Source: Pseudomonas reactans
Lineage (GTDB): Bacteria; Pseudomonadota; Gammaproteobacteria; Pseudomonadales; Pseudomonadaceae
DNA: 64,000 nt
Direction of reading: 5' to 3'
NCBI RefSeq assembly: GCF_013385825.1
Contig: NZ_JACAPG010000002.1
Coordinates: 342,807 to 406,806, forward strand
A program made the position numbers and the translations under genes. The notes beneath the pieces are model-generated. The model worked only from the letters and a program-made list of their open reading frames with translations. It did not search any database and was not told where the DNA came from. Of this stretch, positions 40,833 through 49,528 are shown in pieces (positions within the stretch are counted from its first letter, which is position 1; every line of letters starts with the position of its first letter).

Positions 40833-42284
40833 TCAGGCTTGTGCAGCCAGCCCGGTTGTTGTTGGTATAGCGCCCTGCTCTGTTGGCAGGATCAGGTGAT
40901 CGGGCACCGTGCCGTGCCATTTTTTCGCACACAGGTAGTACAGCGCTGCCGGCAGGACCAGACCGATGATCCAGGAAATGTCCACATCACCCAGCGCGGC
41001 CACCAAAGGGCCGGTGTAGAACTTGGTGGAGATGAACGGCAACTGCACCAGCACGCCGAACACGTACACGCTGATACCGAGCAGGTTCCAGCGACCATAA
41101 CGACCGTTCGGGTCGGCCAGCGCCGGTACGTCATAACGCTCGCGGGTGATGCAGTAGTAGTCCACCAGGTTGATCGCGCTCCAGGGCGTGAAGAACGCCA
41201 GCAGGAACAGGATGAAAGACTTGAACGCGCCGAGGAACGAGTGCTGGCCGAGCAATGCGATCAAGGTCGCGGTGCCGACAATCGCCAGCACGAACACCAG
41301 GCGTTGCAAGCGCGTGACCTCCAGGCGGCCACGGAAACCGCTAATGATGGTCGCGATGCACATGAAGCTGCCGTAGGAGTTCAGCGTAGAGATGGTGACC
41401 TTGCCGAACGCGATGCTGAAGTACAGCAGCGCAGCGGTGGCCCCCGTACCGCTCAAGCCCACAATGTAGGCCACTTCGTGACCGGCGAATTGCCCGTTGG
41501 ACATGGCCGCGGCAAACACGCCGAGGACCATCGCCACCTGCGCGCCAATCACCGAACCGGCACCGGCGGCGAGAAATGTTTTCACCGAAGAGGTCTTGCT
41601 CGGCAAATAGCGCGAGTAGTCCGCCACGTAAGGGCCGAAAGCGATCTGCCAGGAGGCCGCGAGCGACACCGCCAGCAGGAAGCTGCTCCAGCTGAAGTGA
41701 CGGATCTGCAGGAGTGCGCCCACGTCGGTCTGGCTCATCAGACGGCTGAACAGGTAGACAAAGGCAATTACGCCAATGACGCTGGCCACACGGCCGATGA
41801 AATGGATCACCCGGTAACCGAGCACCGTGACCAGCACAATGACACTGGCGAAGATCAGGATGCCGGTGCTGTCGCTGACCCCGAACAACTGGCCCAGCGC
41901 CTGGCCGGACAACACCGTGCCGGTGGCGGTGAAGCCGAGGTACATCAGGCACACCAGCACGATCGGAATCGCCGCGCCGTACACGCCAAACTGAACCCGG
42001 CTGGAGATCATCTGCGGCAGGCCCAGCTTGGGCCCTTGCGCCGCATGCAACGCCATCACGCCGCCGCCGATCAGTTGACCGACCAACAGGCCGATCAACG
42101 ACCAGAACACATCACCGCCCAGCACTACGGCCAAGGCCCCGGTGACAATCGCGGTGATCTGCAGGTTGGCACCCATCCACAGGGTGAACTGGCTCAATAG
42201 ACGACCGTGTCTTTCCGCTTCCGGGATGTAGTCGATCGAACGTCTCTCGATCAACGGGGTGGTGCTTGCACGTGCGTCAGCCAT
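40833..42284 (-). CDS. hutTu: Urocanate permease HutTu (NCS1/cytosine-purine permease family)
   Basis: Inner-membrane transporter of 483 residues with about 12 TM helices, of the nucleobase:cation symporter-1 family (W-M-G-A-N-L-Q-I near TM1, F-F-T-P-W-S-A-I-N-L-V-D-Y-Y). In SBW25 the homologous gene between hutU and hutX encodes the urocanate transporter, which explains growth on urocanate as a separate substrate. A REPIN lies between it and hutU. Confidence 0.92.
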   Translation of the reverse strand: MADARASTTPLIERRSIDYIPEAERHGRLLSQFTLWMGANLQITAIVTGALAVVLGGDVFWSLIGLLVGQLIGGGVMALHAAQGPKLGLPQMISSRVQFGVYGAAIPIVLVCLMYLGFTATGTVLSGQALGQLFGVSDSTGILIFASVIVLVTVLGYRVIHFIGRVASVIGVIAFVYLFSRLMSQTDVGALLQIRHFSWSSFLLAVSLAASWQIAFGPYVADYSRYLPSKTSSVKTFLAAGAGSVIGAQVAMVLGVFAAAMSNGQFAGHEVAYIVGLSGTGATAALLYFSIAFGKVTISTLNSYGSFMCIATIISGFRGRLEVTRLQRLVFVLAIVGTATLIALLGQHSFLGAFKSFILFLLAFFTPWSAINLVDYYCITRERYDVPALADPNGRYGRWNLLGISVYVFGVLVQLPFISTKFYTGPLVAALGDVDISWIIGLVLPAALYYLCAKKWHGTVPDHLILPTEQGAIPTTTGLAAQA

Positions 42285-42319
42285 TTACTTTCAACCTCTG
42301 ATGGATTGTTCACTTCTTT

Positions 42320-42406
42320 CTGTAGGAGCGAGCTTGCTCGCGAAGATATTCCAGGCGCATCGCTGCGCTGAATGTACGTTCTTCGCGAGCAAGCTCGCTC
42401 CTACAG
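42320..42406. repeat. REPIN (GAGCGAGCTTGCTCGCGAA type) between hutU and hutTu
   Basis: Left arm CTGTAGGAGCGAGCTTGCTC, right arm ending CTCGCTCCTACAG, loop about 40 bases. It starts 9 bases past the hutU stop, inside the operon. Confidence 0.95.
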
Positions 42407-42414
42407 TGGGTGTG

Positions 42415-44103
42415 TCAGCCTTTGATCATCGGCAGGTTCAAGCCCTGCTCCTTGGCGCAATCAATCGCGATCTGGTAGCCGGCGTCGGCGTGACGCATCA
42501 CACCGGTGGCCGGGTCGTTGTGCAGTACGCGGGCAATGCGCTCAGCCGCTTCGTCGGTGCCGTCGCAGACAATCACCATGCCGGAGTGCTGGGAGAAGCC
42601 CATGCCCACGCCGCCGCCGTGGTGCAGCGAAACCCAGGTCGCGCCGCTGGCGGTGTTGAGCAAGGCGTTGAGCAGTGGCCAGTCGGACACGGCGTCGGAA
42701 CCGTCCTGCATGGCTTCGGTTTCGCGGTTCGGGCTGGAAACCGAGCCAGAGTCGAGGTGGTCACGGCCGATCACCACCGGCGCCGACAGCTCGCCGCGGC
42801 GTACCATTTCGTTGAATGCCAGGCCGAGCTTGGCGCGCTGGCCCAGGCCCACCCAGCAGATACGCGCCGGCAGGCCCTGGAAGCTGATGCGCTCGCGCGC
42901 CATGTCCAGCCAGTTGTGCAGGTGGGCGTCGTCGGGGATCAGCTCTTTGACCTTGGCGTCGGTCTTGTAGATGTCTTGCGGGTCGCCGGACAACGCCGCC
43001 CAACGGAACGGGCCGATGCCACGGCAGAACAGTGGGCGGATGTAGGCCGGTACGAAACCCGGGAAGTCGAAGGCGTTTTCCACGCCTTCTTCCTGGGCCA
43101 TCTGGCGGATGTTGTTGCCGTAGTCGAAGGTCGGGATGCCTTGTTTCTGGAATTCCAGCATGGCTTTGACGTGCACGGCCATCGACTGCTTGGCGGCCTT
43201 GATCACGGCCGCCGGCTCGGTCTTGGCGCGGGCGCGGTATTCGTCCCAGGTCCAGCCGGCGGGCAGGTAGCCGTTGAGTGGGTCGTGGGCGCTGGTCTGG
43301 TCGGTGACCATGTCCGGGCGCACGCCGCGCTTGACCAGTTCCGGCAGGATTTCCGCCGCGTTACCCAGCAGGGCGATGGAGATGGCCTTGCCTTCCTTGG
43401 TGTACTTGGCGATGCGCGCCAGGGCGTCGTCGAGGTCGGTGGCTTGTTCGTCGACATAACGGCTGTTCAGGCGGAAGTCGATGCTGACCTGCTGGCATTC
43501 AATGTTCAGCGAGCACGCGCCGGCCAGGGTCGCGGCCAAAGGTTGCGCGCCGCCCATGCCGCCGAGACCGGCGGTGAGTACCCAACGGCCCGTCAGGTCG
43601 CTGTTGTAATGCTGGCGACCCGCTTCGACGAAGGTTTCGTAGGTGCCTTGGACGATGCCCTGGCTGCCGATGTAGATCCAGCTGCCGGCGGTCATCTGGC
43701 CGTACATGGCCAGGCCCTTGGCATCCAGTTCGTTGAAGTGTTCCCAACTGGCCCAGTGCGGCACCAGGTTGGAGTTGGCGATCAGCACACGTGGGGCGTT
43801 GCTGTGGGTCTTGAACACGCCGACCGGCTTGCCGGATTGCACCAGCAGGGTTTCGTCGTCATTCAGGTTGGTGAGGCTCTCGACGATCTGGTCGTAGCAC
43901 TCCCAGTTGCGCGCCGCACGGCCGATACCGCCGTACACCACCAATTCTTTTGGGTTCTCGGCCACTTGCGGGTCGAGGTTGTTCATCAGCATGCGCAGCG
44001 GCGCTTCAGTCAGCCAGCTTTTGGCGGTGAGCTTGTTACCGTGGGCGGCACGGATTTCGACGTCACGGTATTTTGTAGGCCTGGCTTTAGAAAAATCGGT
44101 CAC
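42415..44103 (-). CDS. hutU: Urocanate hydratase HutU
   Basis: Second step of the pathway: urocanate to imidazolonepropionate, using tightly bound NAD as electrophile. It has 562 residues from GTG 44103, with GAGGAG 7 bases upstream; an ATG at 44121 would add six residues. Family marks: [13 protein letters not shown], the NAD-binding G-L-G-G-M-G-G-A-Q and the [10 protein letters not shown] catalytic segment. First gene of the hutU-hutG operon, with a sigma-54 type promoter and a HutC-type operator in front. Confidence 0.97.
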   Translation of the reverse strand: MTDFSKARPTKYRDVEIRAAHGNKLTAKSWLTEAPLRMLMNNLDPQVAENPKELVVYGGIGRAARNWECYDQIVESLTNLNDDETLLVQSGKPVGVFKTHSNAPRVLIANSNLVPHWASWEHFNELDAKGLAMYGQMTAGSWIYIGSQGIVQGTYETFVEAGRQHYNSDLTGRWVLTAGLGGMGGAQPLAATLAGACSLNIECQQVSIDFRLNSRYVDEQATDLDDALARIAKYTKEGKAISIALLGNAAEILPELVKRGVRPDMVTDQTSAHDPLNGYLPAGWTWDEYRARAKTEPAAVIKAAKQSMAVHVKAMLEFQKQGIPTFDYGNNIRQMAQEEGVENAFDFPGFVPAYIRPLFCRGIGPFRWAALSGDPQDIYKTDAKVKELIPDDAHLHNWLDMARERISFQGLPARICWVGLGQRAKLGLAFNEMVRRGELSAPVVIGRDHLDSGSVSSPNRETEAMQDGSDAVSDWPLLNALLNTASGATWVSLHHGGGVGMGFSQHSGMVIVCDGTDEAAERIARVLHNDPATGVMRHADAGYQIAIDCAKEQGLNLPMIKG

Positions 44104-44171
44104 GACTGGACTCCTCGGCATGATGCGCGAACATGGATGGTGCGAAGGAGAGTCTTACGCACACATCTTTA

Positions 44172-44185
44172 CTTGTACATACAAG
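44172..44185. promoter_or_regulatory. HutC-type operator at the hutU promoter
   Basis: CTTGTACATACAAG: 6-base perfect arms (CTTGTA/TACAAG) around two bases, the TGTA-N2-TACA core expected for HutC (GntR family). It covers about -7 to +8 of the start point predicted from the sigma-54 promoter at 44190-44205, so bound HutC would block open-complex formation. Urocanate is the known inducer that releases HutC. Confidence 0.8.
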
Positions 44186-44189
44186 CATA

Positions 44190-44205
44190 TGCAATCAAGC
44201 GGCCA
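44190..44205 (-). promoter_or_regulatory. Sigma-54 (-24/-12) promoter of the hutU operon
   Basis: On the minus strand TGGCCGCTTGATTGCA has GG and GC at the required 12-base spacing and a perfect TTGCA -12 box. Predicted start about 44179. The hutU operon of SBW25 is known to depend on sigma-54 with CbrB and NtrC. The rest of the 380-base gap between hutU and hutD holds a short inverted repeat (44249-44269), a possible activator site near 44359-44374 and a REPIN; I see no gene. Confidence 0.78.
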
Positions 44206-44411
44206 ACTTGCTGAGGGTGCTGTTGAGATTTTTTTGGAAGGCGTGTGCAAGCCTTGAAAATTAAGGCTTCGAGACTTGATGAAATTTCTTACGAGGAATT
44301 TTTACAGCGGGGGTGGTTTAGCGCGATGGCGCGGTTTTGCGCCACGCTGGGGCATTCGGTAACAAAGTGGTGCGAGGGTTGGAAACAGATTTTGTGGACA
44401 CTACAAAACAA

Positions 44412-44502
44412 CTGTAGGAGTTGGCTTGCCGGCGATGGCAGTGTGTCAGTCAGCACATCGGAGACTGATGCACCGCCATCGCCGGCAAGCCGGCTCCTAC
44501 AG
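44412..44502. repeat. REPIN of the second type (GGCTTGCCGGCGATGG) after hutD
   Basis: CTGTAGGAGTTGGCTTGCCG on the left, inverted copy ending GGCTCCTACAG on the right, loop about 40 bases. It starts 3 bases past the hutD stop and may end the hutCD transcript or protect its 3' end. Confidence 0.92.
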
Positions 44503-44504
44503 GG

Positions 44505-45065
44505 TTAGTCGCGTGGTGTCAGTTCGATGATGCAGCTGCGACCCGTTACGCAGAGGTCCAGCAGGCCAGTGTTACCGTCCACTTGCAGGCAGTCGTGATG
44601 GCCCAGTTTCTGGTCCAACACCTTCACTTCATCAGCAACGCTGAACACCAGCACTGTCTGCGCCGTGCTGAAGAAACGCTGTTCGCCATCGATCCATTGC
44701 AGCCGTGCGTGGTAACGCTGGGGCGAATAGATCAGGTTGAAGTCGCGGATCGGCCCGGTGATCAAACGGCATGACACCTGGCTGTCACCCTTGAACGCAA
44801 AAGCTTGCAGCGGCAGCAACCCGCGCTGTTCCTCGCCGTCTACGGTCAACACCATACCGGCGCCCTGGATCACGGTGATCACGCGCTGGTAGCCGGCGAA
44901 GGTGGAAAATCCGCCGGATTCAGCGATATCCGCAATCGACAAGCGCCAGCCAAAGCCATCCAGCCCTGCGCCGGCATCTCGGGTGATTTCTTCAGTGCTG
45001 CCGCCGCCGTTTTTCCACGGCATGCGGACGTACTCAGCGGCGCGCCAGACTTTTACGCTACTCAT
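44505..45065 (-). CDS. hutD: HutD family protein
   Basis: A 186-residue cupin-fold protein of the HutD/Ves family (PF05962), with the family opening V-W-R-A-A-E-Y-V-R-M-P-W-K-N-G-G-G-S-T and G-F-G-W-R-L-S-I-A-D-I. In SBW25 HutD is proposed to act as a governor that limits the maximum hut expression, probably by binding urocanate or formylglutamate; its mechanism is not settled. It overlaps the hutC stop by 4 bases. Confidence 0.93.
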   Translation of the reverse strand: MSSVKVWRAAEYVRMPWKNGGGSTEEITRDAGAGLDGFGWRLSIADIAESGGFSTFAGYQRVITVIQGAGMVLTVDGEEQRGLLPLQAFAFKGDSQVSCRLITGPIRDFNLIYSPQRYHARLQWIDGEQRFFSTAQTVLVFSVADEVKVLDQKLGHHDCLQVDGNTGLLDLCVTGRSCIIELTPRD

Positions 45066-45811
45066 TTACTGAAACGTCCTTCGAGGCTATGACGGGAACC
45101 GGGGTGGATCAAACGCGCGGCGGTCACCGGCTGGCGGCCCGACCAGGTGCGTCTGCGTATCAACAGGCACGGCTCGGTAGGCTCGATCTGCAGCAGCTTG
45201 CACTCGGCGGCGTCGGCAAGGATGGCTTCGACCACGTGCTCACCTTCGGTCAGTGGCGCCACTTGGTTCAGGTAGGCGTAAGGCGTTTGCTGGGTGAAAT
45301 CCTGCTGCAGGTATTCCGGCGCGACCAGAGCGTTGACGAAGCGGTCTTCGATTTGCACGGGAATATCGTTTTCGAAGTGCACGATCAATGAATGGAAAAC
45401 ACGCCCGCCTTCACGCATCTCCAAGGCAACGGCGCGCTCGGAACCGGCGGCCTCTTCGCCCAGGTGGATGACCTGGCAGGTATGCCGATGACCGCGTGAG
45501 GCGATCTCATCGGCAATGTTGTGCACTTCGAACAGGGCAGACTGGCTCTTGGGCTCGGCGACAAAGGTGCCGACACCTTGCATGCGTACCAGCAACCCTT
45601 CAGCGGTGAGCTCACGCAGGGCGCGGTTGATGGTCATGCGGCTGAAACCCAACTGACTGACCAATTCGCTCTCTGACGGCACACGGTAATGGGGCGGCCA
45701 GTTGCCGTTGAGGATCTGCTGGCTGATCATCTGTTTGACGCGGGCATACAAGGGCGCCGGACTTTCGTCCATGTGGGCAGCCAGCGAAGACTTGGCAGGC
45801 GGAGTCGGCAC
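45062..45811 (-). CDS. hutC: Histidine utilization repressor HutC (GntR/UTRA)
   Basis: Transcriptional repressor of 249 residues. N-terminal winged helix (L-Y-A-R-V-K-Q-M-I-S ... S-E-S-E-L-V-S-Q-L-G-F-S-R-M-T-I-N-R-A-L), then a UTRA ligand domain that binds urocanate. The start is uncertain: GTG 45811 (AAGGA upstream) gives the usual length; an ATG at 45772 would remove 13 residues and frames with starts as far as 45901 would run into the operator. Divergent from hutF and operator-sharing with it. Confidence 0.93.
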   Translation of the reverse strand: MPTPPAKSSLAAHMDESPAPLYARVKQMISQQILNGNWPPHYRVPSESELVSQLGFSRMTINRALRELTAEGLLVRMQGVGTFVAEPKSQSALFEVHNIADEIASRGHRHTCQVIHLGEEAAGSERAVALEMREGGRVFHSLIVHFENDIPVQIEDRFVNALVAPEYLQQDFTQQTPYAYLNQVAPLTEGEHVVEAILADAAECKLLQIEPTEPCLLIRRRTWSGRQPVTAARLIHPGSRHSLEGRFSK

Positions 45812-45853
45812 AGGGAATCCTTGCAGGGGGAAAAGATGCATAGATTGCCGGAG

Positions 45854-45890
45854 TTTACCGAGCAGGCAAACGTCTGTATATGTATATACA
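45854..45890 (+). promoter_or_regulatory. hutF promoter and overlapping HutC-type operator
   Basis: TTTACC (45854-45859) and TATATG (45877-45882) with 17-base spacing resemble a sigma-70 promoter. The perfect palindrome TGTATATACA (45881-45890), preceded by a further TGTATA (45876), overlaps the -10 and start region. This is the same TGTA-N2-TACA core as at hutU, so HutC should repress hutF by covering its promoter, and may also repress its own gene on the other strand. Confidence 0.68.
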
Positions 45891-45919
45891 AATAAACACA
45901 CGACCGGGGTGCCTTGATC

Positions 45920-47284
45920 ATGTCCGCTTTCTTTGCCGAACGCGCGCTGCTGCCTAATGGATGGGCCAATGATGTACGTCTTGAAGTCAGCGCCGAGGGC
46001 CTGCTGACAAAAGTTGAGGCCAATGCCAGTGCAGAGGGCGCCGAACGGCTGAGAGGCCCGGTTTTAGCGGGTATGCCCAACCTGCACTCCCATGCATTCC
46101 AGCGCGCCATGGCCGGTTTGGCCGAAGTGGCGGGCAATCCGAATGACAGCTTCTGGACCTGGCGCGACCTGATGTACCGCATGGTGGGCAAGATCAGCCC
46201 GGACCAATTGCAGGTGATCGCGCGCCAGCTGTATATCGAGATGCTCAAGGCCGGCTACACGTCGGTGGCCGAATTTCACTATGTGCATCACGACGTCAGC
46301 GGCCAGCCGTATGCCGACCGCACGGAGCTGTCACGGCAGATCAGCCAGGCGGCGGCCAGCAGCGGGATTGGCCTGACATTGCTGCCCGTGCTTTACACCC
46401 ACTCCGGGTTTGGCGGCCAGCCGCCGAATGAAGGCCAGCGGCGGTTTATCAACAGCACTGAAAACTACCTGGACCTGCAGGCGCGGTTGAAACCCCTCCT
46501 CGCCGCACAACCGGCGCAGCAGTTGGGGCTGTGCTTCCACTCGCTGCGCGCAGTCACGCCGCAGCAAATCAATGATGTGCTGGCCGCCAGCGACAAGGCC
46601 TGCCCGGTGCATATCCACATCGCCGAGCAGCAAAAGGAAGTCGATGACTGCCTGGCCTGGAGCGGCAAACGCCCGCTGCAATGGCTGTATGACAACGTTG
46701 CAGTGGATGAGCGCTGGTGCCTAGTGCATGCCACTCATGCGGACGCGGATGAAGTCGCACGCATGGCCAAGAGCCGCGCGATTGCCGGCTTGTGCCTGAC
46801 CACCGAGGCCAACCTGGGTGATGGGATTTTCCCCGCGGTAGATTTTCTCGCCCAGGGCGGACGCATGGGTATCGGCTCCGACAGCCATGTGTCACTGAGT
46901 GTGGTGGAGGAGCTGCGCTGGTTGGAATATGGCCAGCGCCTGCGCGATCAGCGGCGTAATCGGTTGTATCGCAGTCATCAGCCGATGGTCGGCCGTACGC
47001 TGTTTGACGCCGCGCTGGACGGCGGAGCTCAAGCGTTGGGGCAACCGATTGGTCGGCTGGAAGTGGGCAAGCGTGCGGATTGGATTGTGCTGGATGGCAA
47101 TGATCCATACCTGGCGACGGCAACAGAGGATGGGATTCTGAATCGCTGGCTGTTTGCGGGTGGGGATCGGCAGGTGCGGGATGTGCTGGTGAATGGAAAG
47201 TGGGTGGTGCGCGATGGGCATCATGCCGGCGAAGAAGAAAGCAGCCGGGCGTTCACCAAAGTCCTGCGCGACCTGTTGGGCTGA
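45920..47284 (+). CDS. hutF: Formimidoylglutamate deiminase HutF
   Basis: Fourth step of the five-step pathway: N-formiminoglutamate to N-formylglutamate and ammonia. It has 454 residues from ATG 45920 (TTG 6 bases upstream less likely; GGGGTG precedes). Amidohydrolase superfamily: P-N-L-H-S-H-A-F-Q-R metal site, H-I-A-E-Q-Q-K-E-V, L-V-H-A-T-H-A-D and I-G-S-D-S-H-V-S. Divergently transcribed from hutCD and part of the same regulon. Confidence 0.96.
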   Translation: MSAFFAERALLPNGWANDVRLEVSAEGLLTKVEANASAEGAERLRGPVLAGMPNLHSHAFQRAMAGLAEVAGNPNDSFWTWRDLMYRMVGKISPDQLQVIARQLYIEMLKAGYTSVAEFHYVHHDVSGQPYADRTELSRQISQAAASSGIGLTLLPVLYTHSGFGGQPPNEGQRRFINSTENYLDLQARLKPLLAAQPAQQLGLCFHSLRAVTPQQINDVLAASDKACPVHIHIAEQQKEVDDCLAWSGKRPLQWLYDNVAVDERWCLVHATHADADEVARMAKSRAIAGLCLTTEANLGDGIFPAVDFLAQGGRMGIGSDSHVSLSVVEELRWLEYGQRLRDQRRNRLYRSHQPMVGRTLFDAALDGGAQALGQPIGRLEVGKRADWIVLDGNDPYLATATEDGILNRWLFAGGDRQVRDVLVNGKWVVRDGHHAGEEESSRAFTKVLRDLLG

Positions 47285-47295
47285 AACAAAAAAAC

Positions 47296-47363
47296 CTGTA
47301 GGCGCCGGCTTGCCGGCGATGGCGATCTCAAGGATGTCATCGCCGGCAAGCCGGCTCCTACAG
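47296..47363. repeat. REPIN of the second type between hutF and the lipocalin gene
   Basis: CTGTAGGCGCCGGCTTGCCG on the left and inverted copy ending GGCTCCTACAG on the right with only about 15 bases of loop. It lies between two convergent genes, where it could act as a bidirectional 3' end. Confidence 0.92.
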
Positions 47364-47377
47364 GGGCGGTTGCAGCG

Positions 47378-47947
47378 TTACTGCGAAGTTTTTGCCATCT
47401 GCTTGTCCGACGTACGCCAGATCAATCGCGTGGTGTCATACCCCTGCTGCCGCGCCCTGCTCAACAAGTCTTCGCGGGTGTCCGCACTGACCGTCGGCGT
47501 GCGCGACAGGATCCACATATAACGCCGGCTCGGGCTGCCCACGATCGCGGTTTTGTAGTCATCGCTGACGTACAGCACCCAGTAATCGCCCTTGGCGACG
47601 CCCGGCAACAGCGCGGTGAACCAGTTATTGAATTCCACCCAGAGCTTGTCGGTCTTGCCCGGCACTTGCGGGGTGGCGGTGCCCTTGGCTTCTTCCCACT
47701 TCCATTCGGTCGTCAGGCAGCGGTTGAACACCGACATATCGCCATCGGGCAGCAAGGTGTAGCGGGCTTCGGACTGCGCGCAGTTGCGCTGGAAGTACAT
47801 CGGCAATCGGGCCAACTCATACCAGGTGCCCTGGTAACGCTTGAGGTTGACGTTGCTCGCTGTCTTGGGTTGCAGATCATCGCCAGAATGGCTGGCGCAG
47901 CCCGCCAAAAACAGGCTGGCACAAAGGAACAAAACAAAACGCATCAT
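47378..47947 (-). CDS. Outer-membrane lipocalin lipoprotein (Blc type)
   Basis: A 189-residue lipoprotein. Signal with lipobox L-A-G-C (Cys16), then the lipocalin fold with the bacterial signature Y-Q-G-T-W-Y-E-L-A-R-L-P and the C-terminal I-L-S-R-T-P motif. Bacterial lipocalins of this kind bind fatty acids or lysophospholipids and are often stress-induced. About 30 bases upstream, in the same direction, ends a small lipoprotein gene, so both may be one unit. Confidence 0.93.
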   Translation of the reverse strand: MMRFVLFLCASLFLAGCASHSGDDLQPKTASNVNLKRYQGTWYELARLPMYFQRNCAQSEARYTLLPDGDMSVFNRCLTTEWKWEEAKGTATPQVPGKTDKLWVEFNNWFTALLPGVAKGDYWVLYVSDDYKTAIVGSPSRRYMWILSRTPTVSADTREDLLSRARQQGYDTTRLIWRTSDKQMAKTSQ

Positions 47948-47977
47948 TCTTCTTCTCCCGCAGGCTCTCGCCCCGGT

Positions 47978-48232
47978 TTACTTCAGGCCTTGCCCGGAAA
48001 ACATCAGAACTTTGTCACCGGCATATTGAACGCTGATAAAGCTGTTTTTATCGCCCCAGGTGCAGCTGGACATGCCCAGTGCGCCGGAACAATCGGTCGG
48101 CTTGCCCAGCAACGACTCCACCTCAGCCTTGGCCATGCCAGCCGACAATTTTTGATAATTTTCTTGGTTGACCTTGCTGCAAGCGGCCAAAAGCACGCAA
48201 AAAGCCAGCAAAGCGAGACGGCGTAACGACAT
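47978..48232 (-). CDS. Small lipoprotein, BamE/OmlA-like domain
   Basis: An 84-residue protein with lipoprotein signal (lipobox L-A-A-C, Cys18) and a short domain resembling the SmpA/OmlA-DUF3862 fold: Y-x-K-L-S-A-G-M-A-K-A-E-V-E-S-L-L-G-K-P, a Cys pair (P-T-D-C and S-S-C-T-W-G) and a final beta strand. Function unknown; the family includes outer-membrane assembly and osmotically induced lipoproteins. It lies directly upstream of the lipocalin gene. Confidence 0.85.
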   Translation of the reverse strand: MSLRRLALLAFCVLLAACSKVNQENYQKLSAGMAKAEVESLLGKPTDCSGALGMSSCTWGDKNSFISVQYAGDKVLMFSGQGLK

Positions 48233-48325
48233 GGAAAAACTCCTGGAGGGACGAAGCAGCGTGGGTATCTGCCAGAAGCTTAGAAGGGAAAAGAGGTGTC
48301 TGGTTCCCGATGAGAAAAAACAAAA

Positions 48326-48358
48326 AAGCCCCGAAAACGCTGAAACGTTTCGGGGCTT
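48326..48358. terminator. Rho-independent terminator after fbp
   Basis: AAGCCCCGAAAACG and CGTTTCGGGGCTT pair around a 6-base loop, with an A-run on the left and TTCTTTT on the right, so it can work on both strands. The first gene it should serve is fbp (minus), 50 bases upstream. Confidence 0.88.
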
Positions 48359-48408
48359 CTTTTAAGGTGATCCAGCTCACAACAACGCGGATAACCTATC
48401 GCTGCAAT

Positions 48409-49419
48409 TTACTGCTTGTGATACGCCGTCACACGCTCAACTTCTTCCTTCGAACCCAGGAACACCGCCACGCGCTGGTGCAGGCCTTCAGGCTGGATGT
48501 CGAGGATGCGCTGGTGGCCGTCGGTGGACGCGCCGCCCGCCTGCTCAACCAGGAAGGACATCGGGTTGGCTTCGTACATCAGGCGCAGTTTGCCTGGCTT
48601 GGACGGCTCGCGGCTGTCGCGTGGGTACATGAACAAGCCACCACGGGTCAGGATGCGGTGCACGTCGGCAACCATCGCAGCGACCCAGCGCATGTTGAAG
48701 TTTTTCTTCAACGGGCCTTCTTCGCCGGCCATCAACTCGCCCACGTAGCGGGTCACAGGTTCTTCCCAGTGACGCTGATTGGACATGTTGATCGCAAATT
48801 CCTGGGTGGACGCAGGAATGGTGATGTCTTCGTGGGTCAGTACGAAGCTGCCCATCTCGCGGTCCAGGGTGAAGCCTTTGACGCCGTCGCCCAGGGTCAG
48901 AACCAGCATGGTCTGTGGGCCGTAGATGGCGTAACCGGCAGCGACCTGCTCGGTGCCTGGCTGCAGGAAGGCCTTTTCGTTCAGGGCTTCGTTCTGGCTC
49001 AGGTATTCGTTCGGGCAACGCAGTACCGAGAAGATGGTGCCGACGGGGGCGTTGATGTCGATGTTGGACGAGCCGTCCAGTGGGTCGAACACCAGCAGGT
49101 AGGCGCCTTTCGGGTATTTGCCGGGGATCTGGTAGGCATTGTCCATTTCTTCGGACGCCATGCCGGCCAGGTGACCGCCCCATTCGTTGGCTTCGAGCAG
49201 GATCTCGTTGGAAATCACGTCGAGTTTCTTCTGCACTTCGCCCTGCACGTTTTCGGTGCCCATGCTGCCCAGGACACCACCCAGTGCGCCTTTGGACACG
49301 GCGTGGCTGATTTCCTTGCAAGCACGCGCCACCACTTCGATAAGGAAGCGCAGATCGGCAGGCGTGTTGTTGCTGCGGGTCTGCTCAATCAAATAGCGAC
49401 TCAAGGTAACGCGGGACAT
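48409..49419 (-). CDS. fbp: Class I fructose-1,6-bisphosphatase
   Basis: Gluconeogenic enzyme: hydrolyses fructose-1,6-bisphosphate. It has 336 residues from ATG 49419 ([10 protein letters not shown]); the frame is open 90 bases further up but family length and homology support this start. Class I marks: metal site in [11 protein letters not shown] and the later Y-V-G-E-L-M-A-G-E region. Single gene with its own terminator. Confidence 0.97.
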   Translation of the reverse strand: MSRVTLSRYLIEQTRSNNTPADLRFLIEVVARACKEISHAVSKGALGGVLGSMGTENVQGEVQKKLDVISNEILLEANEWGGHLAGMASEEMDNAYQIPGKYPKGAYLLVFDPLDGSSNIDINAPVGTIFSVLRCPNEYLSQNEALNEKAFLQPGTEQVAAGYAIYGPQTMLVLTLGDGVKGFTLDREMGSFVLTHEDITIPASTQEFAINMSNQRHWEEPVTRYVGELMAGEEGPLKKNFNMRWVAAMVADVHRILTRGGLFMYPRDSREPSKPGKLRLMYEANPMSFLVEQAGGASTDGHQRILDIQPEGLHQRVAVFLGSKEEVERVTAYHKQ

Positions 49420-49528
49420 GTAAGGCTCCGGAAAATGGGGGGCTTGAAAACCCGCGCAGTTTAACGCGAGTCGGGGCGTATTTCCTCCTATCAGAGGATT
49501 TAAACCCAATAGAGTTCATGGACTTTAG

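Noticed and set aside
42259..44214. 651-codon plus-strand frame opposite hutU
   Set aside because: Runs through the REPIN and the antisense of hutU; no domain and no ribosome-binding site.
44249..44269. Inverted repeat AAGCCTT-N7-AAGGCTT between hutD and hutU
   Set aside because: Considered as terminator for hutCD or as operator. There is no T-run in the right direction and no match to a known site, so I give it no function.
44245..44508. 87-codon plus-strand frame in the hutU-hutD gap as a small gene
   Set aside because: It ends within the REPIN, has no ribosome-binding site and no protein-like composition.
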